Under the pieces are notes generated by a model, which made no database searches, was not told the origin of the DNA, and was given only the letters and a program-made list of their open reading frames with translations. Below are positions 8,397-16,206 of a stretch of DNA of 45,367 nt, piece by piece. The stretch comes from an uncultured Porphyromonadaceae bacterium (GTDB lineage: Bacteria; Bacteroidota; Bacteroidia; Bacteroidales; UBA11471), in assembly GCA_900547555.1 (NCBI GenBank), contig URHG01000018.1, positions 1 through 45,367 of the forward strand. The letters run 5' to 3'. A program made the translations under genes and the position numbers. How positions within the stretch are numbered: position 1 is the first letter of the stretch; each line of letters starts with the position of its first letter.

Positions 8397-8861
8397 ATGA
8401 TTCCTCTTAATCTTCCCAAATACACTTTCCGCACAAAAAACGAGGACGGAAAATATTTCATTTACGACGATTGGCGTAAACGATACGTTTCTCTGACTCC
8501 CGAAGAATGGGTTCGGCAACATTTCGCCCGATTTCTCGTACAGGAAAAAGGGTATCCTGCCGGTCGTATGGGTAATGAAATATCACTGATTCAAAATGGT
8601 CGCAAGCGACGTTGCGATACGGTGGTGTATGACAAAACCGGTCGGCCGTTTGTCATTGTTGAATATAAAGCTCCTCACGTAGAAATCACACAAGCCGTAT
8701 TCGACCAAATCGTACGCTACAATTCGGTATTGCAAGTTCGATACCTTATCATATCCAACGGAATCACACACTACTGTTGCGAGGTCGATTACACAAAACA
8801 CAAATGTATATTTCTAAAAGAAATTCCTTTTTATACCGAATTGCGGCAGGCATCGCTCTAA
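8397..8861 (+). CDS. Solitary type I restriction R-subunit N-terminal (HSDR_N) nuclease-fold protein
   Basis: This protein of about 154 residues consists only of a PD-(D/E)xK-type nuclease domain like the N-terminus of type I restriction HsdR. The fold residues are visible as a Glu in GNEISL (61), Asp74 in CDTVVYD and the E-x-K pair Glu89/Lys91 in VEYKAP. They are followed by a QIVRYN helix that matches the conserved Gln motif. No helicase, methylase or specificity gene is nearby, so it is not a working type I system. I chose MIPLNLP because homologues start M-x-x-LNLP and the promoter excludes the upstream ATG. The methionine at 8382 is an alternative. It is divergent to holA. The role is unknown; DNA repair or replication-linked cleavage is possible. 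Confidence 0.85.
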   Translation: MIPLNLPKYTFRTKNEDGKYFIYDDWRKRYVSLTPEEWVRQHFARFLVQEKGYPAGRMGNEISLIQNGRKRRCDTVVYDKTGRPFVIVEYKAPHVEITQAVFDQIVRYNSVLQVRYLIISNGITHYCCEVDYTKHKCIFLKEIPFYTELRQASL

Positions 8862-8988
8862 AAATCACAGAGAATATCTCAATTACAGAATATTCTCGTT
8901 AAAAAAATCAAATAGATTGTGATTCAAGAAACTTTCTTCTTTTTCGAGTGTCTTTATGAATAAAAGTTTCATTTATAAATTTACCGTC

Positions 8989-9528
8989 ATGAAAAAGATT
9001 CTATTTTCCCTATTTATGTTGAGTTTACTCTCATCGTCCGTTATCGCCCAGCAACCTATGCAGAAATCCGGAGATAACAATCGAAATAAAGAAATGCGCA
9101 ATACTCCAAAACCGGACATGAAAAAGAGCAATAAAAAATGTTGCATGTCTGTGGCGGAAGCGACCAAATTACAGACAGAACAGTTGAAAACTCTCTTACA
9201 ACTCTCCGATGAACAAACCCGGAAAGTATATGCGATCTTATTACGAGGAAATCAAAACGACAGTATTATGAATATGCAAGTCGAAAAAATGCGCAAAGAC
9301 CAAATGGCCCAGCATACGGCACAAGCCGAAGCCATAAAAAAACTTCTCACACCCCAACAACAAGCTGCAATGGCTGCTATGCCGGCATTTGCTTCGGGAA
9401 AAGAAATATCATGCAATACGATTTCTCAATGCGCTCCGAGTCAAAAAAAGCAAATGGTAACAGACAAGAATCATCATAAAAAAAACGATAGTAAATCTTC
9501 TTCGGGGAAAAATCCAAACAAGAAATAA
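8989..9528 (+). CDS. Secreted DUF4890-like (LTxxQ/Spy-like) protein
   Basis: A periplasmic protein of about 179 residues. It begins with a signal peptide (MKKILFSLFMLSLLSSSVIAQQ, cleaved near IAQ). A helical region follows in which TKLQTEQLKTLLQLSDEQTRKVYAIL and IKKLLTPQQQAAM resemble the CpxP/Spy LTxxQ fold, called DUF4890 in Bacteroidetes. The tail is very lysine-rich (KNHHKKNDSKSSSGKNPNKK). The methionine 33 bases further upstream would put extra residues before the signal sequence, so the MKK start is preferred. Spy-like proteins act as envelope stress chaperones or metal binders, but function here is only inferred. A terminator follows, so it is a single-gene unit. Two Cys pairs (CC and separated Cys) are present. 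Confidence 0.75.
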   Translation: MKKILFSLFMLSLLSSSVIAQQPMQKSGDNNRNKEMRNTPKPDMKKSNKKCCMSVAEATKLQTEQLKTLLQLSDEQTRKVYAILLRGNQNDSIMNMQVEKMRKDQMAQHTAQAEAIKKLLTPQQQAAMAAMPAFASGKEISCNTISQCAPSQKKQMVTDKNHHKKNDSKSSSGKNPNKK

Positions 9529-9561
9529 TTCTACCTCCCCTTATTTCGCATGTAATTTTTC

Positions 9562-9594
9562 AAAAAGCAGCTCGGTGTTCCGGGCTGCTTTTTT
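9562..9594 (+). terminator. Rho-independent terminator after the DUF4890-like gene
   Basis: A 12-bp GC-rich stem (AAAGCAGCTCGG / CCGGGCTGCTTT, one G-T pair) with TGTT loop is followed by a T-run. Confidence 0.85.
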
Positions 9595-9645
9595 ATGATA
9601 CCGAATAATCTATCCCTCATTTCGAATAAATTTTATAGAAAACCA

Positions 9646-9653
9646 TATCTTTG
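9646..9653 (+). promoter_or_regulatory. -7 box for the radA operon
   Basis: TATCTTTG matches TAnnTTTG and lies 26 bases before the radA start. The -33 position has only a TTTCG. It places the transcription start downstream of the earliest ATG of the frame and so supports the MAKLKTVYVC start. Confidence 0.6.
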
Positions 9654-9678
9654 CAATGGCATTACAGACTTGAAAAAT

Positions 9679-11049
9679 ATGGCTAAACTCAAAACCGTAT
9701 ACGTATGCACCCAATGCGGAGCAGAATCCCCCAAGTGGATAGGGAAATGCCCCTCATGTGGAGAATGGAACAGTTATGTCGAAGAAGTGGTCAGTTCAAA
9801 ATCTTCTACGACACAATGCCCGTCGTATAACACCGACTCACCTCGTTCAAAACCTCAAAAACTTGAAGACATCTCCGTTTCACAAGAAGAAAGGATCGAC
9901 TTGCGCGACACAGAATTGAATAGAGTTTTAGGGGGTGGACTTGTTCCGGGGTCGATGGTATTGATAGGTGGAGAACCCGGCATCGGAAAATCTACTCTTG
10001 TTTTACAGACCGTACTGGGCTTGACCGGGAAAAAAGTTCTTTATGTATCGGGAGAAGAAAGCGCCCGCCAACTGAAAATGAGGGCAGACAGACTACACCG
10101 CAATAATCCCGATTGTTATATCGTATGCGAAACTTCCCTCGAAGAAATATTCGTGCACATACGTAATGTGCAACCCGATATTGTCATTATCGATTCGATA
10201 CAGACTATCTCGACGCAGTCTATCGAATCTTCTCCCGGTAGTATTTCACAAGTACGAGAATGTGCCGCATCTATATTGAAATTTGCCAAAGAAACCCATA
10301 CACCGGTACTGGTCATAGGCCACATCAATAAAGAAGGAAGCATCGCAGGGCCCAAAGTATTGGAACATATTGTCGATGCGGTCTTGCAATTCGAGGGAGA
10401 CCGGCATTACATGTATCGAATCTTACGTTCTATAAAGAACCGATTCGGAAGCACTGCCGAATTAGGGATTTATGAAATGCTGCAAAACGGGCTTCGAGAA
10501 GTAAGCAATCCCTCGGAATTGTTGCTTACGCAAGATCGTGAGGGACTGAGCGGAGTCGCCATATCCGCCGCCATAGAAGGAATACGCCCTTTTCTCATCG
10601 AAGTACAATCTCTTGTAAGCACGGCAGCCTACGGAACACCGCAAAGATCGTCAACCGGATTCGACCTGCGACGCATGAACATGTTGCTTGCCGTACTGGA
10701 AAAAAGAGTCGGCTTCAAACTCGCACAAAAAGATGTCTTTCTCAATATCGCCGGAGGATTGAAAGTCAATGACCCAGCAATGGATTTGGGCGTCATCAGT
10801 GCCGTCTTATCTTCTAATATGGATATTGCGATAGAACGAGACATTGCCATGACCGGAGAAGTCGGTCTGTCGGGTGAAATACGCCCTGTTACTCGCGTCG
10901 AGCAACGTATTCTTGAAGCCGAAAAACTCGGCTTCAAGCGCATACTTGTTCCGATCCATAATTTAAAAGGATTCGACTCAAAACGCCTGCAAATAGAAAT
11001 CACACCGGTACGGAAAGTCGATGAAGCCTTCCGTCAATTATTCGGATAA
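9679..11049 (+). CDS. radA: DNA repair protein RadA
   Basis: RadA is a RecA-like ATPase that drives branch migration in recombinational repair. Domains in order are an N-terminal zinc finger (Cys10, 13, 24 and 27 in CTQCG...CPSCGEW), a RecA core with Walker A GGEPGIGKST (97-106), the RadA-specific KNRFGST motif, and a C-terminal Lon-protease-like domain (DLGVISAVLSS...GEVGLSGEIRPV). At 456 residues it is full length. The start was set at MAKLKTVYVC because family members start just before the zinc finger and the -7 box lies upstream. It is the first gene of a tight run; the next starts 2 bases after its stop. Confidence 0.97.
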   Translation: MAKLKTVYVCTQCGAESPKWIGKCPSCGEWNSYVEEVVSSKSSTTQCPSYNTDSPRSKPQKLEDISVSQEERIDLRDTELNRVLGGGLVPGSMVLIGGEPGIGKSTLVLQTVLGLTGKKVLYVSGEESARQLKMRADRLHRNNPDCYIVCETSLEEIFVHIRNVQPDIVIIDSIQTISTQSIESSPGSISQVRECAASILKFAKETHTPVLVIGHINKEGSIAGPKVLEHIVDAVLQFEGDRHYMYRILRSIKNRFGSTAELGIYEMLQNGLREVSNPSELLLTQDREGLSGVAISAAIEGIRPFLIEVQSLVSTAAYGTPQRSSTGFDLRRMNMLLAVLEKRVGFKLAQKDVFLNIAGGLKVNDPAMDLGVISAVLSSNMDIAIERDIAMTGEVGLSGEIRPVTRVEQRILEAEKLGFKRILVPIHNLKGFDSKRLQIEITPVRKVDEAFRQLFG

Positions 11050-11051
11050 GT

Positions 11052-12617
11052 ATGATAAAAGAAATTTCCATACGGGTATTACCACAACAAGCGGTGTCCG
11101 AAACAGGTCTCAAAGAATTTCTTTCCCGGGAATTTGCACTAAATCCCAAAGATATACAAGCGGTAAGAATACTGAAACGCTCCATAGACGCACGAAAGAG
11201 ACAGGTCTTCATAAATCTTACGGTACGCATCTATCTGAACGAGTTACCTGAAAACGATATGTTCCAGCCTATTGTTTACGGGGATGTTTCGGACAAGCAG
11301 CAAGTCATTGTCGTCGGAGCAGGTCCGGCCGGACTTTTTGCTGCATTGAGGCTCATCGAATTGGGTATGCGTCCCATCGTATTGGAACGCGGCAAAGACG
11401 TTCATCAACGACGTAAAGATATTGCCCGCATCAGCCGAGAACATATTGTAGACGACGAATCGAATTATTGTTTTGGAGAAGGTGGTGCGGGAGCATTCTC
11501 CGACGGTAAACTCTATACCCGCAGTAAAAAGCGAGGATCGGTCGATCGCATTTTATCCATTCTCTGTCAACATGGGGCCTCGCTCGACATACTTTCCGAT
11601 GCCCACCCTCATATCGGGACAGACAAGTTACCCCGTGTTATCGAAAATATCCGTCATACGATTTTAGAATCCGGCGGAGAAGTAAAATTCGGAACACGAA
11701 TAGATGAGCTTATATTTGATAAACAAGAAGTTATAGGTGCAAAATCTCATACCGGAGAAGTTTTTGCCGGGCCGGTTATTCTTGCAACCGGTCATTCAGC
11801 CAGAGATGTTTATTATTATCTGCATCGCAATAAAATCGATTTGGAGGCAAAAGGATTTGCCGTCGGTGTACGGCTTGAACACCCCCAAAAACTCATCGAC
11901 CGCATACAATACCATAATTCCGAAGGACGAGGTAAATATCTACCGGCAGCCGAATACAGTTTTGTAACCCAAATCGACGGTCGGGGCGTTTACTCGTTTT
12001 GTATGTGTCCCGGAGGTTTCGTCGTTCCGGCTGCAAGCGGACCCAATCAATTGGTCGTTAACGGAATGTCCCCATCGAACAGAGGCTCTCGGTGGGCAAA
12101 CTCGGGAATGGTCGTAGAAATACGCCCCGAAGATATTCCCGGATATGAAGTTCACGATGTTTTAGCCGGTGTAAAATTTCAAGAAGAAATTGAGTATCAG
12201 TGTTTCATCAACGGGAATTGCCGCCAAACGGCTCCGGCTCAACGCATGACAGATTTCGTTAACGGCAAAATATCACCAGATCTCCCCGCTACATCGTATA
12301 CACCCGGAGTAATATCTTCTCCATTACACTTTTGGATGCCCTCATTCATTACAGAACGGCTTCGACAAGGATTTCTCCATTTCGGGAAAATATCTCATGG
12401 CTTTCTTACCCGAGAAGCCCTCATGATAGGTGTAGAAACTCGTACCTCCTCTCCTATACGCATACCCAGAGACAATGAACAATTACACCATATACGTTTT
12501 GAGGGACTATACCCGTGTGGCGAAGGTGCTGGATATGCAGGCGGTATCGTATCGGCAGCCATCGATGGAGAAAGATGCGCAGAAGCTCTTGCCCATAAAT
12601 ACCTAAAACTTCAATAA
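11052..12617 (+). CDS. FAD-dependent oxidoreductase (COG2509-like)
   Basis: A 521-residue flavoprotein. An N-terminal region of about 75 residues precedes the Rossmann FAD motif VVGAGPAGLFAALRLIELG (near residue 88). The family-typical NYCFGEGGAGAFSDGKLYTR, a VILATGHSARDVYYYL strand and a C-terminal FAD contact GLYPCGEGAGYAGGIVSAAIDG follow. These are the hallmarks of the large uncharacterised FAD-dependent dehydrogenase family COG2509. The start lies 2 bases after radA and cstA starts 8 bases after its stop, so the three genes are probably one operon. The substrate is not known. Confidence 0.88.
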   Translation: MIKEISIRVLPQQAVSETGLKEFLSREFALNPKDIQAVRILKRSIDARKRQVFINLTVRIYLNELPENDMFQPIVYGDVSDKQQVIVVGAGPAGLFAALRLIELGMRPIVLERGKDVHQRRKDIARISREHIVDDESNYCFGEGGAGAFSDGKLYTRSKKRGSVDRILSILCQHGASLDILSDAHPHIGTDKLPRVIENIRHTILESGGEVKFGTRIDELIFDKQEVIGAKSHTGEVFAGPVILATGHSARDVYYYLHRNKIDLEAKGFAVGVRLEHPQKLIDRIQYHNSEGRGKYLPAAEYSFVTQIDGRGVYSFCMCPGGFVVPAASGPNQLVVNGMSPSNRGSRWANSGMVVEIRPEDIPGYEVHDVLAGVKFQEEIEYQCFINGNCRQTAPAQRMTDFVNGKISPDLPATSYTPGVISSPLHFWMPSFITERLRQGFLHFGKISHGFLTREALMIGVETRTSSPIRIPRDNEQLHHIRFEGLYPCGEGAGYAGGIVSAAIDGERCAEALAHKYLKLQ

Positions 12618-12625
12618 TATTTACC

Positions 12626-14080
12626 ATGATCTCTTTTTGCCTTGCATTAGCAGCCTTGGTCGTAGGCTTCTTCACTTATGGAAAATTCGTAGAACGAATT
12701 TTCGGAGTAGAACCGGATAGAAAAACTCCGGCGATAGCCAATCCCGATGGAGTCGATTTCGTCCCATTGTCCGGCTGGAAGATTTTTATGATTCAATTCT
12801 TGAATATAGCAGGATTAGGCCCTATATTCGGGGCCATAATGGGTGCAAAATTCGGTGCGTCATCATTTCTTTGGATTGTTTTCGGGACTATTTTCGCCGG
12901 AGCTGTACACGACTTTATGGCTGGAATGATTTCTTTACGCCATAATGGAGAGAGTCTCCCCGAAACCATTGGACGTTACTTAGGCGTTATGGCCAAACAG
13001 TTCATGCGTTTCTTTACTGTTGTACTCATGATCCTCGTTGGTGTCGTATTCGTCGCCGGACCGGCCGATTTGCTCGCCATGCTGACTCCGGAAAATTTAG
13101 ATTCTACATTTTGGATTCTCATCATATTCGCCTATTATATCTTGGCAACCATGTTCCCGATCGATAAAATCATAGGCCGAATCTATCCTGTTTTCGCTGT
13201 TGCTCTCATTTTCATGGCAATCGGCATTCTTTTTATGCTATTCATTTCTTTTCCCGATATTCCGGAAATTACGGACGGGCTTTCCAATAAATCCGTGGAT
13301 CCCGAAAACAATCCTATATTTCCCATGTTGTTCATCAGCATTGCTTGTGGAGCCATATCGGGGTTCCATGCCACACAATCGCCGTTGATGGCACGCTGTA
13401 TGACCAATGAACGACAAGGCCGTTATATCTTTTACGGAGCAATGGTTACCGAAGGTATAGTAGCCTTGATATGGGCAGCAGCGGCTACCTATTTTTTCAC
13501 CCCCGAAGGCCAAGCATTTTTCAATGTAACCGAACCTGAAAAGATCAACGGAAATTCGGCCGTTATCGTCAACATCATATCCAAAGGGTGGTTGGGTCTC
13601 GTCGGAGGTGCTTTGGCGATTCTCGGCGTTGTTGCAGCCCCCATTACATCGGGAGATACAGCATTCCGTTCCGCCCGCCTTATTGTGGCAGATTTCCTAC
13701 ACATGGAACAACGGAGTATTTCCAAAAGACTTCTTATATGTATACCGCTTTTTCTTGTTGCCATACTCATTCTCATATATAATCTCTCCGATCCGGCCGG
13801 ATTCGAAAAAATTTGGAGATATTTTGCATGGAGTAATCAAACACTGGCAGTATTTACCCTTTGGGCTATTACCATATATTTATCCCGAAAAGGAAAGCCT
13901 TATGGTATAACACTCATACCGGCACTTTTCATGATGGCAGTCGTGATTACATACATTCTTTTCGATCGTTCAGGTATAGCACTTCCCTACACAACATCGA
14001 TCATTATATCAGTAATTGCAGCCGCCATATCCGCTATATATTTCTTCCTATATCGATATAAGGAAAAGCACTCGAAATAA
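12626..14080 (+). CDS. cstA: Carbon starvation protein CstA-family transporter
   Basis: An inner-membrane transporter with many hydrophobic helices. CstA-family members import peptides or pyruvate. The family core is clear: GPIFGAIMGAKFGASSFLWIVFGTIFAGAVHDF, then SLRHNGESLPETIGRYLG, and SPLMARCMTNERQGRYIFYGAMVTEG later, with TSGDTAFRSARLIVAD near the C-terminus. At 484 residues it is the shorter Bacteroidetes form (the E. coli protein is about 700). It follows the FAD oxidoreductase by 8 bases, in an apparent radA operon. The actual substrate in this organism is not known. Confidence 0.93.
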   Translation: MISFCLALAALVVGFFTYGKFVERIFGVEPDRKTPAIANPDGVDFVPLSGWKIFMIQFLNIAGLGPIFGAIMGAKFGASSFLWIVFGTIFAGAVHDFMAGMISLRHNGESLPETIGRYLGVMAKQFMRFFTVVLMILVGVVFVAGPADLLAMLTPENLDSTFWILIIFAYYILATMFPIDKIIGRIYPVFAVALIFMAIGILFMLFISFPDIPEITDGLSNKSVDPENNPIFPMLFISIACGAISGFHATQSPLMARCMTNERQGRYIFYGAMVTEGIVALIWAAAATYFFTPEGQAFFNVTEPEKINGNSAVIVNIISKGWLGLVGGALAILGVVAAPITSGDTAFRSARLIVADFLHMEQRSISKRLLICIPLFLVAILILIYNLSDPAGFEKIWRYFAWSNQTLAVFTLWAITIYLSRKGKPYGITLIPALFMMAVVITYILFDRSGIALPYTTSIIISVIAAAISAIYFFLYRYKEKHSK

Positions 14081-14111
14081 TACTTTTGACATGGTTTGTA
14101 TCGATAAATTA

Positions 14112-14142
14112 TTTGGCAAACAAAAAAATTACATTACCTTTG
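14112..14142 (+). promoter_or_regulatory. Promoter of tRNA-Pro
   Basis: TTTG (-33), a 19-base spacer and TACCTTTG (-7) form a full Bacteroidetes promoter, 12 bases upstream of the mature tRNA 5' end. Confidence 0.8.
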
Positions 14143-14154
14143 TCGCCTGAAAAA

Positions 14155-14229
14155 CGGGGTGTAGCGCAGTCCGGTTAGCGCACCTGCTTTGGGAGCAGGG
14201 GGTCGCGAGTTCGAATCTCGCCACCCCGA
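14155..14229 (+). tRNA. tRNA-Pro (anticodon TGG)
   Basis: A cloverleaf can be drawn. The acceptor stem CGGGGTG pairs with CACCCCG with discriminator A. The D-arm GCGCAGTCCGGTTAGCGC is visible, and the anticodon arm CCTGC-TTTGGGA-GCAGG carries anticodon TGG. The T-arm is GCGAG-TTCGAAT-CTCGC. No CCA is encoded, which is usual here. It reads the CCA/CCG-type proline codons. Confidence 0.96.
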
Positions 14230-14236
14230 CTATCGA

Positions 14237-14283
14237 AAAAGAGATTGATAATCAAATACATAACGCGATTATTGATCTCTTTT
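14237..14283 (+). terminator. Terminator of tRNA-Pro
   Basis: Imperfect stem: AAAAGAGAT...ATAATC pairs with GATTAT...ATCTCTTTT, with A-rich left and T-rich right flank, directly after the tRNA. Confidence 0.65.
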
Positions 14284-14326
14284 CTTATTTATTTCTTCGT
14301 TAAAATATGACAAAAACATACCTCTT

Positions 14327-14358
14327 TTTGTCTCATTTAGTCTCGTTTTGTATATTTG
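14327..14358 (+). promoter_or_regulatory. Promoter of the integrase remnant
   Basis: TTTG (-33), 20-base spacer, TATATTTG (-7). The promoter of the lost integrase gene appears intact even though the gene is not. Confidence 0.6.
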
Positions 14359-14368
14359 TGTATCGGAA

Positions 14369-14390
14369 ATGCGTGCAAATATGCGTGCAA
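14369..14390 (+). repeat. Tandem ATGCGTGCAA direct repeat before the integrase remnant
   Basis: Two exact 10-base copies (14369-14378, 14381-14390) are separated by AT. They sit between the -7 box and the integrase start. Similar GTGCAA repeats are what I recall upstream of Bacteroidales tyrosine integrase genes. They may be recombinase or excisionase sites. Confidence 0.55.
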
Positions 14391-14403
14391 GTAAATAGGC
14401 GAT

Positions 14404-14555
14404 ATGGCAAGTATAAATTTTTATCTGGACACCCGTTCGACAAAAGGGGAATCGCCCCTCCTCTGAAAATTGCTATACGGCATAAACATAAGACCGCTTT
14501 CATATCTTTGGGTATATCTCTCATGCCCGAACAATATACTCTTTCTATTCGTTGA
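14404..14555 (+). pseudogene. Truncated, frameshifted N-terminus of a tyrosine integrase
   Basis: The frame opens MASINFYLDTRSTK and, one frame over, continues GIAPPLKIAIRHKHK and TAFISLGISLMPEQ before a stop. Joined, these form the arm-type DNA-binding domain that starts Bacteroidales tyrosine recombinases of conjugative and phage elements. Adding one A to the AAAA run near 14442 restores the frame. The catalytic domain is entirely absent: about 50 of about 400 residues remain. Promoter and a direct repeat still precede it, and it lies 175 bases after tRNA-Pro. It is therefore best read as the relic of an element that once inserted near this tRNA. No second attachment-site copy was found in the window. 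Confidence 0.75.
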
Positions 14556-14584
14556 TTCCGGTATCTGTATTTGCATTCTATAAA

Positions 14585-14612
14585 AAAAGTCGGTTTTCTA
14601 CCGACTTTTCTA
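14585..14612 (-). terminator. Bidirectional terminator after the reverse envelope operon
   Basis: A 10-bp stem AAAAGTCGGT / ACCGACTTTT with TTTCT loop and A/T flanks lies 20 bases beyond the stop of the small cysteine-motif gene. Confidence 0.8.
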
Positions 14613-14631
14613 TATCAAAATTCAAAAATTT

Positions 14632-14901
14632 CTACTCCTTATCGGTATCGACACAAAGCAGACAGGGTGTCCGTCCCATTTTTTTTGCAGATTCCAATGA
14701 ATATATTTTTACTTTCCCTCGGCACTGTTTCAATGCAGGACAATCCTTATCGGCATGATAAGTTGCTGCATAAGCACCCATACATAAGAATGTTATTTTC
14801 AATCGTACCGAAGGTTTTACTGCCGGCAAACTTTGCCCGCAAAAAAGCAAAATGACGATACACAGTACAGAGAATAATATGTATTTATTCCATACGTTCA
14901 T
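14632..14901 (-). CDS. Small membrane-anchored or secreted protein with H-x4-C...C-x2-C motif
   Basis: An 89-residue protein. The first 22 residues form a hydrophobic signal or anchor segment (KYILFSVLCIVILLFCG). The rest is YHADKDCPALKQC...SLESAKKMGRTPCLLC: His49, Cys54, Cys80 and Cys83. The H-x4-C ... A-x3-G-x-x-PC-x2-C pattern is a small zinc-ribbon-like motif found in many secreted bacterial proteins and at the end of some secreted nucleases. Its role is not known. It is the last gene of a three-gene operon, starting 7 bases after the nitroreductase stop. Metal binding is inferred from the motif. Confidence 0.72.
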   Translation of the reverse strand: MNVWNKYILFSVLCIVILLFCGQSLPAVKPSVRLKITFLCMGAYAATYHADKDCPALKQCRGKVKIYSLESAKKMGRTPCLLCVDTDKE

Positions 14902-14908
14902 ACCCCAT

Positions 14909-15541
14909 TCAATCTATAAATTTCACTTTACTCATGTCCCGGGGTTTAGCATCCGGAGACTCATCGGGATAGCCGACCCCTATCGCATAAAGCAATTCAT
15001 AATCGTCGGGAAGTTGTAACCGTTTCACATATTCGGCTGCTTCGGGGCTTTGCTTCATAAATGCCACCGGCCCACCGAGACAACAAGTCCCCAGTCCCAA
15101 TGATTGTGCCGCTAAAATGATATTCTCCCCCATCAGACCGCAATCGACTTGCGCTGCTCCGTTTTTAGGAGAAGCAATAAATATTACGGCAGGCGCATTA
15201 CGAAACATGTTTTTAAAATCGGCATCTTGTGCGACCTTAGGGTTGGCAGCTTTGTATACAGCCGAAATTCCATCGATGTAAGAAGCATTATCGACAACAC
15301 GCACCTGCCATTGTTGTCGATTCACGGCATTGGGTGCATTAACTCCGCATTCGACCAACGTCTGCAATATATCACGGGAAACCGGTTTATCTTGGTATTT
15401 CCTGATACTTCTTCGTTCCATAATAGTCTTTATCACGGCGTTTTCAAAGCCGTTGTTCTCCTTTTTTTCATTGGAAGAAACCGCGCAAGAAGACACGATA
15501 GCTGTGATACACACAAGCCCAAACCATTTATTTACTTTCAT
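14909..15541 (-). CDS. Nitroreductase-family lipoprotein
   Basis: A 210-residue FMN-dependent nitroreductase-fold protein preceded by a lipoprotein signal (lipobox VSSC, Cys19). The enzyme would therefore sit in the envelope, anchored to a membrane. The FMN contacts RRSIRKYQDKPV (43-54), NAPNAVNRQQWQ and ENIILAAQSLGLGTC are those of the family. YELLYAIGVGYPDESP marks the end of the fold. It lies between the META lipoprotein gene (6 bases upstream) and the small cysteine-motif gene. An extracytoplasmic nitroreductase is less common than the cytosolic form; its substrate and reductant are unknown. Confidence 0.88.
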   Translation of the reverse strand: MKVNKWFGLVCITAIVSSCAVSSNEKKENNGFENAVIKTIMERRSIRKYQDKPVSRDILQTLVECGVNAPNAVNRQQWQVRVVDNASYIDGISAVYKAANPKVAQDADFKNMFRNAPAVIFIASPKNGAAQVDCGLMGENIILAAQSLGLGTCCLGGPVAFMKQSPEAAEYVKRLQLPDDYELLYAIGVGYPDESPDAKPRDMSKVKFID

Positions 15542-15547
15542 ATTGTA

Positions 15548-15964
15548 TTATTTATATTGTAAAACAAGTCCCATTACTTCGTCTTTTTTATCATTGTAAA
15601 AAAAGAGTCGGGTTTTATCTGCGTCCTTTTTAATCGAGTATGTCGTAGTTTCATTAAATGCTCTCATAATATCTGCCTCCGATGGAGAGTCGGGACATGC
15701 CATCATAGTCGTAGCCAAATTTTTCAATACGACAGTCTTCCCGTCTGAAACAGAATAAGGCCCGAAAAAACGATTACAACCATTACAACCCGCCACTCTC
15801 ATTTCCTTAGTGTCGAATGTTATCATCGCCGTATCGGCCACAATCACAGGTTGACCGTATGCCGTTTCTATAATCCAAGAACCCTCCAATGAAACGGGCT
15901 CTGTGTTACACGCCGTGAGTAACATAAAAAAAGCTCCCACGGCAAAAAATAAAAGTTTTTTCAT
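15548..15964 (-). CDS. META-domain (HslJ-like) lipoprotein
   Basis: A 138-residue lipoprotein. The signal peptide ends in LTAC (Cys19), followed by a META/HslJ fold with the typical LEGSWIIETAYGQPV opening, the conserved AGCNGCNRFFGPY motif, and TTMMACPDSPSEADIMRAFNETTTY. HslJ-like proteins are linked to heat or novobiocin tolerance in other bacteria; the molecular role is unclear. First gene of the three-gene reverse operon, with its own promoter. Confidence 0.85.
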   Translation of the reverse strand: MKKLLFFAVGAFFMLLTACNTEPVSLEGSWIIETAYGQPVIVADTAMITFDTKEMRVAGCNGCNRFFGPYSVSDGKTVVLKNLATTMMACPDSPSEADIMRAFNETTTYSIKKDADKTRLFFYNDKKDEVMGLVLQYK

Positions 15965-15995
15965 AATCTCTTTTTTATTGTACCCTCCATTTCAA

Positions 15996-16024
15996 CAAAT
16001 ATACAAAAAAAACAAATACCCCAA
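15996..16024 (-). promoter_or_regulatory. Promoter of the META-nitroreductase operon
   Basis: Reverse-strand TATATTTG (-7) with TTG 18 bases upstream, about 32 bases before the start codon. Divergent to the tsaC promoter within the same 242-base intergenic region. Confidence 0.6.
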
Positions 16025-16148
16025 GCAACATAATGTCAATTATTGCATAAATTTCATAATCGATTATCGATTTAAACACGCTTTTTATTTCATTTTCAAT
16101 TATTTATTTATCGATATTTATTCTTTTCCGGTAAAAGAGAAAGAATAT

Positions 16149-16180
16149 TTTGAGTATGACAAACGATTTTTCTACCTTTG
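16149..16180 (+). promoter_or_regulatory. Promoter of the tsaC operon
   Basis: TTTG (-33), 20-base spacer, TACCTTTG (-7). It lies beyond the most upstream ATG of the frame and so fixes the coding start at MEDDIKKAC. Confidence 0.78.
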
Positions 16181-16206
16181 TTTTCTCTAAAAAAAGAAAC
16201 GAGAAT

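Noticed and set aside
8870..8897. Inverted repeat GAGAATAT / ATATTCTC after the HSDR_N gene
   Set aside because: It has no T-tract and is AT-rich, so it is too weak to call a terminator.
14307..14403. Forward frame reading through the integrase promoter and repeat region
   Set aside because: The integrase-like residues begin only later; the upstream part reads through a promoter and repeats, so it is not coding.
14230..14631. Attachment-site duplication of the tRNA-Pro 3' end
   Set aside because: No second copy of the tRNA 3' sequence was seen downstream, so integration into this tRNA cannot be claimed.
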